Assembly: GCA_964019335.1 (NCBI GenBank)
Contig: OZ025670.1
Coordinates: 434,001-498,000, forward strand
Direction of reading: 5' to 3'
Length of the DNA: 64,000 nt
Source: Diplonema japonicum
Taxonomy: Eukaryota > Euglenozoa > Diplonemea > Diplonemida > Diplonemidae
Part shown: positions 1 to 8,045 of the stretch, piece after piece
Layout of the letters: every line of letters begins with the position of its first letter
Numbering within the stretch: position 1 is the stretch's first letter
Notes under the pieces: model-generated
The model's input: the letters and a program-made list of their open reading frames with translations, nothing else
The model's database searches: none
Told to the model about the DNA's origin: nothing
Position numbers and translations under genes: made by a program

Positions 1-506
1 TCAACATAGGTGGGGACCACGAGGTGACCTCAGACGGTGTGAAGGAACTTCTACTGGAGCTGCGGGACCTAGAGGTGGTGCAGATCGAGAACTGCCCGAA
101 AGTCAAAAGAGTTATCCCTTTTTATCTATTTCAAAATCTGAACGAGCTCAGCCTTGTTGGTGTGGCGCTGTCGGATGAAGCGTGCTCCAGGAGCATCGTG
201 GGGTGCGTCACATTGCGCTCCTTAGTACTAGACCTCCTCCCAGACGTGCTGCTCGACAAGACGCTTAAGGTCATTGCTACTCTCTCGCTCACGACCCTCA
301 GTATTTACGACCTGTACTGCACCAGGTCTTCGTACGACATCGTCTCACAGACGCTCAACACTCTCCATCTTTACACCCCTTCCCCGATGCCCTCTACAGT
401 ACTCCTCAAGATATCACAATCCTGTCCTAAACTGCGGTCCTTCCACGGGAGCATCCAAGGCAGGCCCTTACCGGGGCACGTGGCGGTGCACACGATGGGT
501 GTTTAA
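1..506 (+). CDS. 3' end of a leucine-rich-repeat protein (5' truncated by the window)
   Basis: The reading frame is open from base 3 to the stop at 504-506, so the gene begins upstream of the window. The visible ~167 residues show spaced leucine clusters, for example the LNELSLVGVALSDEAC and LRSLVLDLLPDVLLD stretches, with a period of about 25 residues, as in an LRR domain of the F-box/RNI type. Such domains form a curved solenoid for protein binding; the partner cannot be told. The chain ends soon after the last repeat (VAVHTMGV). The first GTG (base 24) is not a credible start because the frame continues open before it. The family is seen in the sequence; any link to ubiquitin ligases would be a guess. 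Confidence 0.6.
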   Translation, partial: NIGGDHEVTSDGVKELLLELRDLEVVQIENCPKVKRVIPFYLFQNLNELSLVGVALSDEACSRSIVGCVTLRSLVLDLLPDVLLDKTLKVIATLSLTTLSIYDLYCTRSSYDIVSQTLNTLHLYTPSPMPSTVLLKISQSCPKLRSFHGSIQGRPLPGHVAVHTMGV

Positions 507-577
507 GCTTCCAATTTAATTTTTTTTTTTTGTGATTTCTTTGCAATGATTGAAGGCACAAAGGTGGCAACCTGCAT

Positions 578-1435
578 ATGAAAGAGACGGTTTTATCATT
601 ATGGGAAGGTTTGCTTGCAGAGGCGGGGAGCGCACCCAAGAGGCTTGACAAGGGCGTGAGGATGCACGATGTGCTCATAGTAGTCGATATGCAAGTCGAC
701 TTCATAGACGGCAACGTGAAGGTGCCGGAGGGGGAAACAGCTGCACAGGAGGCAGCTAAGCTCATTAGACACGCTGCTCGTGTGGGGTGTAAAATAATCG
801 CCGCAAAGGCCTTCCATCCTGCAAACCACAACTGTTTCAGGAAGGGAATGATGCCGCCCCACTGCTTGCAAGGATCCGTAGGTGCGAACCTCTGTAGCCC
901 TGTTGCCGATGCACTAACATACGCTGCTGAAAAGGCTGTGGAACGACGCGAGCATTCTGTTCACATGTGCTACAAAGGAATGAATGAAGACATCAACAGC
1001 CCTGGCGCGCTTCCTTATGGCCCGCAGTTTGCCTTGCAACGGCTGCAGATGACCGATACAAACCACATCCCTTTGGAATGGACGGGGTCCTTCGAGCTCC
1101 ATTCTTCTTCCAGGGATCTTAACATTGATGCTCATCCTGACATTCGGTCCATCTTGAAGAAAACGCCAATCAAAGAGCTGCTGTGGGGCCTGCCTGATAG
1201 CTCCCGCATGTTCATTTGCGGCTTGTCTTTCGACTTCTCAGTCCTCGACACAGCGTGTGCCGCCAGCATCATCGGCAAGAAGAACGTCCACATCGTGTTC
1301 GATGCGACACGACCTTTTTACTTTCCAGAAAAAGGGAAATACCGTGGCTTCGTCTCCAACCCCTCTGAGGTGCACAAGATGCTTACCCACAACGAGGTGA
1401 AGTTGTGCAACGTGTTTGACTTTCTAAAACCATAA
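578..1435 (+). CDS. Nicotinamidase/isochorismatase-family protein with altered active site
   Basis: This 285-residue protein has the cysteine-hydrolase fold of nicotinamidases, which convert nicotinamide to nicotinate in NAD salvage. It shows the VVDMQVDF strand with the catalytic Asp (residue 37), the HPANHNCF metal-site loop (about 87-94), the PPHCLQGS motif, and a Lys at about 133 (CYKGMNED). At the nucleophile elbow, where the family has GLxTDYCV, this protein reads GLSFDFSV, so the catalytic Cys is Ser (about residue 221). The Asp of the metal-binding DWHP motif is also missing (AFHP). I therefore expect it to be inactive as a nicotinamidase or to do other chemistry. The start at 578 follows a T tract and several AGs; Met29 (base 662) is a possible internal start. 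Only 23 bp separate its stop from the next ATG. Confidence 0.8.
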   Translation: MKETVLSLWEGLLAEAGSAPKRLDKGVRMHDVLIVVDMQVDFIDGNVKVPEGETAAQEAAKLIRHAARVGCKIIAAKAFHPANHNCFRKGMMPPHCLQGSVGANLCSPVADALTYAAEKAVERREHSVHMCYKGMNEDINSPGALPYGPQFALQRLQMTDTNHIPLEWTGSFELHSSSRDLNIDAHPDIRSILKKTPIKELLWGLPDSSRMFICGLSFDFSVLDTACAASIIGKKNVHIVFDATRPFYFPEKGKYRGFVSNPSEVHKMLTHNEVKLCNVFDFLKP

Positions 1436-1436
1436 C

Positions 1437-1450
1437 CATTTTCTTGCCAG
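1437..1450 (+). promoter_or_regulatory. Putative trans-splice acceptor in a 23-bp intergenic gap
   Basis: The gap between the stop at 1435 and the ATG at 1459 holds only a short pyrimidine run (ATTTTCTTGCCAG) ending in AG at 1449-1450, eight bases before the ATG. A conventional promoter does not fit here, so this is best read as a spliced-leader acceptor within a polycistronic transcript. I tested a cis-intron joining the two frames: the natural donor in the last codons gives a frame clash. Inference from position and composition only. Confidence 0.45.
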
Positions 1451-1458
1451 TGCAACCA

Positions 1459-3231
1459 ATGTCAGTTATTCCCAGTTACAAAATGTTACCAAATATGCTG
1501 CAAAGCTCGACGTACAAGTGCAAGGTAGAAGCAGCCCTCGTCAACGTTCTGAAGGACCCCTCAGTGAAGGCGGTACCGAAGAAGGTGTGGAGAATGCTGT
1601 GGCTGCTGAGGGAGAGGCGGTGTGCAGAGTGTGAATACTACGACATCAACGAGGACCTTGCGGAGATCGTGCTGCAGTTTGTCCTGAAGGCTGGGCTCAC
1701 TGATACGAACATCAGCCTGCACTTTTCCTTTAGATTTGACAAATGGAATGACAAGCGCTTCTTCTGTAAGATTCAGATGCCTCATCAAACAATGAAATCC
1801 TTGAAGATCGGTGTCCTTTGCTTTTCGGTCACCGAAGAGTTGAATGCTGTGGAGGCAGGACTTGTGCCTGTCTCATCTGCTGACTTTGCTTGCGGAAGGA
1901 ACCGTAAGATATTGCGCAAATTATTCAAACCGTTTGACTACCTCTTGTGCATCGATAGCATGCTTCGCAGCGTTCCAAGGATCGTTGGGCCTCATCTAAA
2001 TAAGATGGGCAAGTTTCCTCATCCCTATTCTGACAAGGCGAACATGAAAAAGATAAAGGAGAACTTGTACTATGAAGCACGATACCAGGCTCGGAAGCCT
2101 GGCTGTGTAATTGGGCACACAGGGCTGACAGCGCAGCAGTTGCGCGAGAATCTCCACACGATGCTGAATGCCATCCTCCTTGAAGTACCTTATAGGAAGT
2201 ATCAATACATAACTGCTGGGATACAAGCTACTTTTGGAGAGTATCAAAGGATAATCGGGAAGGTAACCAGTCCTCTTAACGTGCACCCGAAGCCCGCCCC
2301 CTCCCCCTCTTACCGGTCGCTGTACGTGAGCGTGGCGACAGGGAACGTGGCAGATCTTAAGGAAAGGGTGGCGCACCTCCCAGGGGGGAGATACAAGCGG
2401 TTGTCAGGGTTTCAGCTTCAGAACACATTGGGGTTTGCCTTGGAAGAGTCTGCGGACCTCGAAGTGGTGAGGACACTGCTGAACGCGAAGGGATTGATCT
2501 TCGACAGGGGGAGCAGCCTTGTTATGAAGGCATTACGGTCGAAGCACCTCGAAACAGAGAAGGTTGAGCTGCTCCTGCGAAGCTGCCCCAACATCTGGGT
2601 GTGTTCGAAATGCCTTGAGTACGCTTTCGCTGTTAAGGGGGTCAAAGTGATGGTGGAGATGGGGAGGATGGTGAAGGAAGTGCAGCAGACACAAATGTGG
2701 AGGGGTTTACACGGTATCCGTCCAACGAGGCGGAGTGCTAGGCTGGTGTTGAGGGGTTATGGTGAACAGGTCGATGTGGAAGGTGTGGAGTTCAAACTTG
2801 CTGCATTGTGGGTACTGTACAAGGTTTGCCTCGGTAAAGGGTTGGGGAGCAACACCGTTCTGATTATCAAAAGCATGCTGGGGACTGATTTAGAGACGGC
2901 AATGTACGGGGACTGGTACAAAAAAATTATTTATTCGAGGCCCACCGATTACAGTTTCTATGATTACGATTCTTATTATTGGAGTGACGATTTCTCTGTC
3001 GCCAGCAGTGAAGAGGAACTCCCATTTGCTTTTAAAACGCAACATTACGGTAAGAACATTGAAACAAAGCCTGGAGGGCCTAAGAAGAAGCTACGCAAAC
3101 CGAAAAACACCTCGGGGGCTCAAAGGCATTACATTCGGCCCACAATTCCAACTGCCCCCGTCCCCTTCACCCTTACAAAGGTGGTGGATGCCAACGTATC
3201 TTACGCTGCTGCTTTGTGCAATAAAAACTAA
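1459..3231 (+). CDS. uL1/L10a-like domain fused to ankyrin-like region, tandem copy 1
   Basis: This 590-residue protein has a central segment (about residues 80-275) that follows ribosomal protein uL1 (eukaryotic L10a) motif by motif: NISLHFSFRFDKWNDKRF, a strand ending in GVLCFS, KLFKPFDYLLCIDSMLRSVPRIVGPHLNKMGKFPHPYSD (the IPRILGPGLNKAGKFP signature), GCVIGHTGLTAQQLREN and the closing IQATFGEYQRI strand. uL1 binds 23S/28S rRNA at the L1 stalk. The usual protein is about 217 residues, so the rest is extra: a Cys-rich N-terminal helix region, an ankyrin-like stretch (about 285-400, DLKERVAHL, VVRTLLNAKG), and an acidic/aromatic then Lys-rich tail. The start at 1459 is the first ATG after a splice-like AG. 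A near-duplicate follows at 3309. It is more likely a uL1-derived RNA-binding protein than the working ribosomal protein. Confidence 0.7.
   Translation: MSVIPSYKMLPNMLQSSTYKCKVEAALVNVLKDPSVKAVPKKVWRMLWLLRERRCAECEYYDINEDLAEIVLQFVLKAGLTDTNISLHFSFRFDKWNDKRFFCKIQMPHQTMKSLKIGVLCFSVTEELNAVEAGLVPVSSADFACGRNRKILRKLFKPFDYLLCIDSMLRSVPRIVGPHLNKMGKFPHPYSDKANMKKIKENLYYEARYQARKPGCVIGHTGLTAQQLRENLHTMLNAILLEVPYRKYQYITAGIQATFGEYQRIIGKVTSPLNVHPKPAPSPSYRSLYVSVATGNVADLKERVAHLPGGRYKRLSGFQLQNTLGFALEESADLEVVRTLLNAKGLIFDRGSSLVMKALRSKHLETEKVELLLRSCPNIWVCSKCLEYAFAVKGVKVMVEMGRMVKEVQQTQMWRGLHGIRPTRRSARLVLRGYGEQVDVEGVEFKLAALWVLYKVCLGKGLGSNTVLIIKSMLGTDLETAMYGDWYKKIIYSRPTDYSFYDYDSYYWSDDFSVASSEEELPFAFKTQHYGKNIETKPGGPKKKLRKPKNTSGAQRHYIRPTIPTAPVPFTLTKVVDANVSYAAALCNKN
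2317..2919 (+). repeat. Direct repeat copy 1 (603 bp, 3' part of the uL1-like gene)
   Basis: This block appears identical base for base to 4128-4730 and encodes the same ankyrin-like residues in both genes. A second near-identical block (1514-1722, matching 3334-3542 with about two differences) encodes the N-terminal region. Between the blocks the uL1-like domains are clearly different, apart from short islands. The pattern suggests recent gene conversion of the flanks. Confidence 0.9.
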
Positions 3232-3308
3232 GGTCACGGTCCTGTTGTCCTTTTATTCCTCGTTCTGTCTGTTTCTAACCCATCAACACCCGGACCTCAG
3301 TTGTAAAG

Positions 3309-5018
3309 ATGGAAATATTGCAAAGATTTTTTAACAAGTGCAGGGTAGAAGCAGCCCTCGTCAACGTTCTGAAGGGCCCCTCAGTGAAGGCGGTACCGAA
3401 GAAGGTGTGGAGAATGCTGTGGCTGCTGAGGGAGAGGCGGTGTGCAGAGTGTGAATACTACGACATCAACGAGGACCTTGCGGAGATCGTGCTGCAGTTT
3501 GTCCTGAAGGCTGGGCTCACTGATACGAACATCAGCCTGCACCTCACCTATAAGTTCAACAGACGTCAAGATAAATTCGTAAGGGTCCGGACAGCACTGC
3601 CCCACCAAGCAAGGACTGAGTTACAAATCGGTGTAGTTTGCTTCTCATCAAATGAAGAAACTACTGTCCGAGATATAGGCCTCATACCTATCACCGTCGA
3701 TGATGTGAGGAAATGCCGCAAAAGGCGCAGATTGCTTAAAAGATTATTCGAGCCATTCGACTACCTGTTTTGTGTCGATAACTACATCCGGAACTACCGT
3801 CGTCTGGTCAGTCCCTACGCAAACAGGATGCGGCACCCCGCCATTTATTCTGACAAGGCTGACTTGAAACGGTTAAAGCAAGAGTGCTACCACCTGGCAC
3901 AGTATGCGTCTTGGAAGCCTGGCTGTGTAATTGGGCACACGGGACTGACGGCACAGCAGCTTCACGAGAACCTCCACACGGTTTTGAGCGCCATCCTCTG
4001 TGAGGTGCCTCGTAGGAAGTATCAATACATAACTGCTGGGATACAAGCTACTTTCGGAGAGTATCAAAGGATAATCGGGAAGGTAACCAAGACTCCATTT
4101 CCCATGAGGCCCTCATCCTTATACCAGTCGCTGTACGTGAGCGTGGCGACAGGGAACGTGGCAGATCTTAAGGAAAGGGTGGCGCACCTCCCAGGGGGGA
4201 GATACAAGCGGTTGTCAGGGTTTCAGCTTCAGAACACATTGGGGTTTGCCTTGGAAGAGTCTGCGGACCTCGAAGTGGTGAGGACACTGCTGAACGCGAA
4301 GGGATTGATCTTCGACAGGGGGAGCAGCCTTGTTATGAAGGCATTACGGTCGAAGCACCTCGAAACAGAGAAGGTTGAGCTGCTCCTGCGAAGCTGCCCC
4401 AACATCTGGGTGTGTTCGAAATGCCTTGAGTACGCTTTCGCTGTTAAGGGGGTCAAAGTGATGGTGGAGATGGGGAGGATGGTGAAGGAAGTGCAGCAGA
4501 CACAAATGTGGAGGGGTTTACACGGTATCCGTCCAACGAGGCGGAGTGCTAGGCTGGTGTTGAGGGGTTATGGTGAACAGGTCGATGTGGAAGGTGTGGA
4601 GTTCAAACTTGCTGCATTGTGGGTACTGTACAAGGTTTGCCTCGGTAAAGGGTTGGGGAGCAACACCGTTCTGATTATCAAAAGCATGCTGGGGACTGAT
4701 TTAGAGACGGCAATGTACGGGGACTGGTACTCAAACTATTCCAGCACTGCTATCAGCGAAAGGTATTCCTATGATTACGATTATTGCGAGTCTGAGGCAG
4801 GCAACCACGAGGAGGAGGACGAAATCTTCATGTACAAGACTGAACACTGCGGCAAGAACTCTGTACGTCTGTTTGCAAAACTCCGCAAACCAAAGAACAA
4901 CCCTCCAAAGTATAGGCGGCAGCCTGTTACAAGACGAGCCGCTCCTGTCCCCTTCACTCTGACGAAGGAGGTTGCTCCCTCCTTGTCCTATGCTGATGCT
5001 TTGCGGCATACATCTTGA
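3309..5018 (+). CDS. uL1/L10a-like domain fused to ankyrin-like region, tandem copy 2
   Basis: This 569-residue paralogue of the preceding gene has the same layout: Cys-containing N-terminal helices, uL1/L10a-like domain (NISLHLTYKFNRRQDKF, LFEPFDYLFCVDNYIRNYRRLVSPYANRMRHPAIYSD, GCVIGHTGLTAQQLHEN, IQATFGEYQRI), ankyrin-like segment and a basic tail. In the signature loop the GPxLNKMGKFP of copy 1 is changed to SPYANRMRHP, so the most conserved rRNA-contacting loop is eroded here. The ankyrin-like part is identical to copy 1, while the uL1 domains agree only at about half of positions by eye. Both tails end in a similar APVPFTLTK...SYA.AL motif. The ATG at 3309 follows a pyrimidine-rich stretch and the AG of GGACCTCAG. 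Function unknown. Confidence 0.68.
   Translation: MEILQRFFNKCRVEAALVNVLKGPSVKAVPKKVWRMLWLLRERRCAECEYYDINEDLAEIVLQFVLKAGLTDTNISLHLTYKFNRRQDKFVRVRTALPHQARTELQIGVVCFSSNEETTVRDIGLIPITVDDVRKCRKRRRLLKRLFEPFDYLFCVDNYIRNYRRLVSPYANRMRHPAIYSDKADLKRLKQECYHLAQYASWKPGCVIGHTGLTAQQLHENLHTVLSAILCEVPRRKYQYITAGIQATFGEYQRIIGKVTKTPFPMRPSSLYQSLYVSVATGNVADLKERVAHLPGGRYKRLSGFQLQNTLGFALEESADLEVVRTLLNAKGLIFDRGSSLVMKALRSKHLETEKVELLLRSCPNIWVCSKCLEYAFAVKGVKVMVEMGRMVKEVQQTQMWRGLHGIRPTRRSARLVLRGYGEQVDVEGVEFKLAALWVLYKVCLGKGLGSNTVLIIKSMLGTDLETAMYGDWYSNYSSTAISERYSYDYDYCESEAGNHEEEDEIFMYKTEHCGKNSVRLFAKLRKPKNNPPKYRRQPVTRRAAPVPFTLTKEVAPSLSYADALRHTS
4128..4730 (+). repeat. Direct repeat copy 2 (603 bp)
   Basis: Counterpart of 2317-2919; by eye I find no difference over the whole block. 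The homology stops sharply at both ends (after GACTGGTAC on the right), where the two genes resume independent sequence. Confidence 0.9.
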
Positions 5019-5238
5019 ATGAAGCCGCTTTCTCTTATTTGTATCAGCAATGACATCGGCACGTCTAGTTGATTTTATTTTTTTCTACGAACTAGAAAAG
5101 AAACGCAAATCGAGTCGAACCTCCCCGCTAACCTCGGTAGGACTGATTCTAATATTCCCTCCCTCCCCCCTTTTTTTTTTCTCTCTTTGAAAATTAAAAG
5201 ATTCGCTGGTTTTATTTTTTATATATCAGGGGAAAGAG

Positions 5239-6219
5239 ATGAAGGCTCCTCGAGGCCCCCCCTTCGAGGTGTCGGCTTATTGCATAGATGGTGCCGTGAA
5301 GAGATGGTGCCTTACTGGTAAGGTATCTCTTGGTGACATGGAGAGGTTCGTGAAATCGTGGCACCCGAACGTCAGGGAGCAGGCAGGGTACAGCAGCGAC
5401 CTGCTGAACCGTACGTTCCATGCAGTGGATGCGGAAGGAAAGGGTTTCATAACAGCCAACCAGATCCGACAGGCTTGCAAGAACGGATCGCATGCTCTAT
5501 TATGGAGGCACCTTGTCAGCCTTGCTTGTGAACGAAACGACATATGGTACACACCTCGTTCCTCAGAGGCAAAAGAAAGCACCTCCAAGAAACGTCCCAA
5601 GAAGAACTCCCGCAAGCTTAGCTCGGATGAAACTCCTGCGTCCCCAACGAAGCAGCAACCTGTGGAATGTCACGATGGTCTGCCTGCAATACACGCCTTT
5701 GAAAAAGCAAAGATAGATGGCAAAGGAAATATGCAGATAGTGGACATACAAGAAGAACCGCCTCTATTCCTTCCCTCTCCGAAATTTAAGGCCGGCAATC
5801 ATCAACCTCGAACTGAGAGGAGGCCGCCTGCAGTGTTTAAACCAAAACCACCACCGGTAGATCAGCCTGCTGGCCCGCGAAGCTCACGGTCTGTAAATCT
5901 CAAAGCACTTAAAGCGAATCTAGCCGCATTTTCTGTAAACGAGTCTCACTTTAGCCTCGGTCTAGAAAAGACCGATGTTGTAGCAGAGAAATCTCGTTAT
6001 GCAGGCACTCGCAAACGCTCCGTGTTCAAGGAGAAAGTGGTAGATTTCAGACCCTTAAGGCGACCCACCACGCTCTTCCTCACTCAGTTCAATCCCGGCA
6101 AGCATACCAACTTCGATGCCGTGTCCCAAGTAGCAAAGAAAAGCGAAATAGAAAACCGCCCCCTTCTTAACGCGCACGCAGTGACCTCTGCTTTTATACA
6201 TTCTTCGTTTCCACGATGA
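5239..6219 (+). CDS. Protein with one degenerate EF-hand, otherwise unknown
   Basis: This is a 326-residue soluble protein. Around residues 59-75 it has an EF-hand-like helix-loop-helix (FHAVDAEGKGFITANQIRQA): loop positions 1 (D), 3 (E), 6 (G) and 8 (I) fit, but position 5 is Lys and position 12 is Gln rather than Glu, so calcium binding is doubtful. The remainder is low-complexity, rich in Lys, Pro and Ser (KKRPKKNSRK, KPKPPPVDQP), with no domain I recognise, and probably disordered. The start at 5239 lies just after two successive pyrimidine-AG signals (5190-5230). I have no functional proposal beyond a possible cytoskeletal or signalling adaptor. Confidence 0.55.
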   Translation: MKAPRGPPFEVSAYCIDGAVKRWCLTGKVSLGDMERFVKSWHPNVREQAGYSSDLLNRTFHAVDAEGKGFITANQIRQACKNGSHALLWRHLVSLACERNDIWYTPRSSEAKESTSKKRPKKNSRKLSSDETPASPTKQQPVECHDGLPAIHAFEKAKIDGKGNMQIVDIQEEPPLFLPSPKFKAGNHQPRTERRPPAVFKPKPPPVDQPAGPRSSRSVNLKALKANLAAFSVNESHFSLGLEKTDVVAEKSRYAGTRKRSVFKEKVVDFRPLRRPTTLFLTQFNPGKHTNFDAVSQVAKKSEIENRPLLNAHAVTSAFIHSSFPR

Positions 6220-6321
6220 GGTTTTCAGCTGGGAATTCCCCAATCATACGATTTCTTTTTTTTATTTTTATTTTCAAGCTTTATAATAATACACACAGAC
6301 ACAAAAGAAAAAAAAAATAAA

Positions 6322-7654
6322 ATGCAGGCACTGCGTGGACAGAGGAGGTTCGCTGGGATGGGGAGGCCATTGATGAGGAAAATCATTGCCGAGCAGCTGG
6401 AGGAGATCAAAGCTGCAGGTACCTTCAAGAAGGAGAGGGTGATCACGTCGCCGCAGGCAGGGAGCGTGACGACAAGCCAGACCACCGGCCCGGTGCTGAA
6501 CTTCTGTGCGAATAACTACTTGGGACTGAGCAACCACCCGGATGTGACGGCGAGGGCAGCAGAAGTCATCGCGGAGAGAGGTTTCGGGATGAGCTCGGTG
6601 AGGTTCATCTGTGGAACGCAAGACCTTCACGTTGATCTGGAGAACAAGCTGAGCAACTGGCTGGGCACAGAGGAGACCATCCTGTACCCGTCATGTTTCG
6701 ATGCCAACGCAGGTGTGTTCGAATGTCTGCTGACCGACCAGGACGCGGTCATCAGCGACTCACTGAACCACGCATCCATCATCGACGGCATCAGACTGTG
6801 CAAAGCGGAGAGGCACAGGTACAACCACCTCGATATGGAAAACCTGGAAGAGATCCTGAAGAAGACCCAGAACCGCCGTATCCGCATGATCGTCACAGAC
6901 GGTGTCTTCTCGATGGACGGTGACGTGGCACCGCTTGACAAGATCGTCGCGCTTGCCGACCAATACGACGCTGTGATCTTTGTTGACGACTGCCATGGAA
7001 CGGGCATCATGGGCCCCGGCGGTAGGGGTTCCCCTGCGCTCTTCAACGTCTCGGACAAGATCGACGTTCTGAACTCGACACTCGGGAAGGCGATGGGCGG
7101 TGCGTCTGGTGGGTTCTCTTCTGGTGTCAAGGAATTCGTCGATTTGCAGAGGCAGAAGTCCAGGCCGTACCTTTTCTCCAACGCGATCGCACCCCCTGTG
7201 GTGGCGGGGACGCTGAAGGTATATATATATATATATATATTTTTTTTTTTTGTTTCTTCCCTTTATTTTTTTTCTTCCAAACAGGCGTTGGACGTTGTTC
7301 AGAGAGACGACGCGGTGCTCGGGAAGCTCCGTGCCAACACCGAGCAGTTCAGGACGCAGATGAAGGCTGCAGGCTTCGATATCAGGGGGAACGATGCGTG
7401 TGCCATCGCGCCCGTCATGCTTGGCGACGCCAAACTGGCCTCCACTTTCGCTGACAAGATGCTCGAGCAGGTTTTGAATTTTTTTATAAAAAAGAATACA
7501 CTCTCAGGGTATCTATGTCATCGGGTTTTCGTTCCCTGTGGTGCCCAAGGGCCAGGCACGTATCAGAGTGCAGCTCAGTGCAGCCCACAGCTCCGAGGAG
7601 GTGCAGCGACTCATCGACGCATTCATCTCCGTGAAGCAGCAGCTTAACCTGTGA
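6322..7654 (+). CDS. KBL: Glycine C-acetyltransferase (2-amino-3-ketobutyrate CoA ligase), 3 exons
   Basis: This PLP enzyme cleaves 2-amino-3-ketobutyrate with CoA into glycine and acetyl-CoA, the second step of threonine catabolism, usually in mitochondria. Exons are 6322-7218, 7285-7470 and 7508-7654, giving 409 residues, close to the ~400 of the family. Visible signatures are NNYLGLSNHP, SVRFICGTQDLH, LNHASIIDG, FVDDCHGTGIMG and STLGKAMGGASGG with the PLP lysine at about residue 256. After splicing the C-terminus reads GIYVIGFSFPVVPKGQARIR, as in bacterial KBL. Intron 1 (66 nt, with a TA repeat) is a multiple of three and could be read through. Intron 2 is only 37 nt; without removing it the conserved C-terminus is lost. 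The ~15-residue basic N-terminal extension (MQALRGQRRFAGMGR) could be a mitochondrial presequence. Confidence 0.95.
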
Positions 7655-8045
7655 GGTGAATTTTCCGAACCATGATCTGGAAGAAAAAAAAAAAAAAAAA
7701 AAAAAAAACGTTTTTTAGCCTTGTTTTTTGTTTTCTTTGTCTCGGGGTAAAGAAAAAAAAAAAAAAAAAAAAAAAAAAAAACGAGCAGAGTGTGTGCATG
7801 AGAAAGGGGACGTAAAAGGGTGCTGGTACATTTCTGAGAAGGTCTTATACATTTGAGGGAACCCCCCCTCCTTCCGAACAAAAGAAAAGAAGAAATAAAA
7901 AAGAAAACGTTGTCGTCCCTATTCACCACCCCCCCCCCCCCCCCCTTCCCCCGGTTTAATTACTTTATTCTATTGTAAACATTTCACGAACAATGGGGGG
8001 GGAAGAAAAAAAAATTCGAAAATAAAATAAAATAAAAAGAGCGGT
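7655..8045. other. Intergenic homopolymer region
   Basis: No gene is visible. It contains two poly-A runs of over 20 bases (around 7683-7708 and 7754-7781), a poly-C run near 7928-7945 and A/T-rich sequence up to the next ATG. It presumably carries the 3' UTR of KBL and the processing signals of the kelch gene. Confidence 0.7.

Noticed and set aside
1390-1460. Cis-intron fusing the nicotinamidase-like gene to the first uL1-like gene
   Set aside because: The best donor gives a phase that does not enter the uL1-like frame, and the upstream protein ends at the normal family length.
5105-5125. tRNA B-box-like sequence on the minus strand
   Set aside because: No matching acceptor, D or anticodon stems can be drawn around it.
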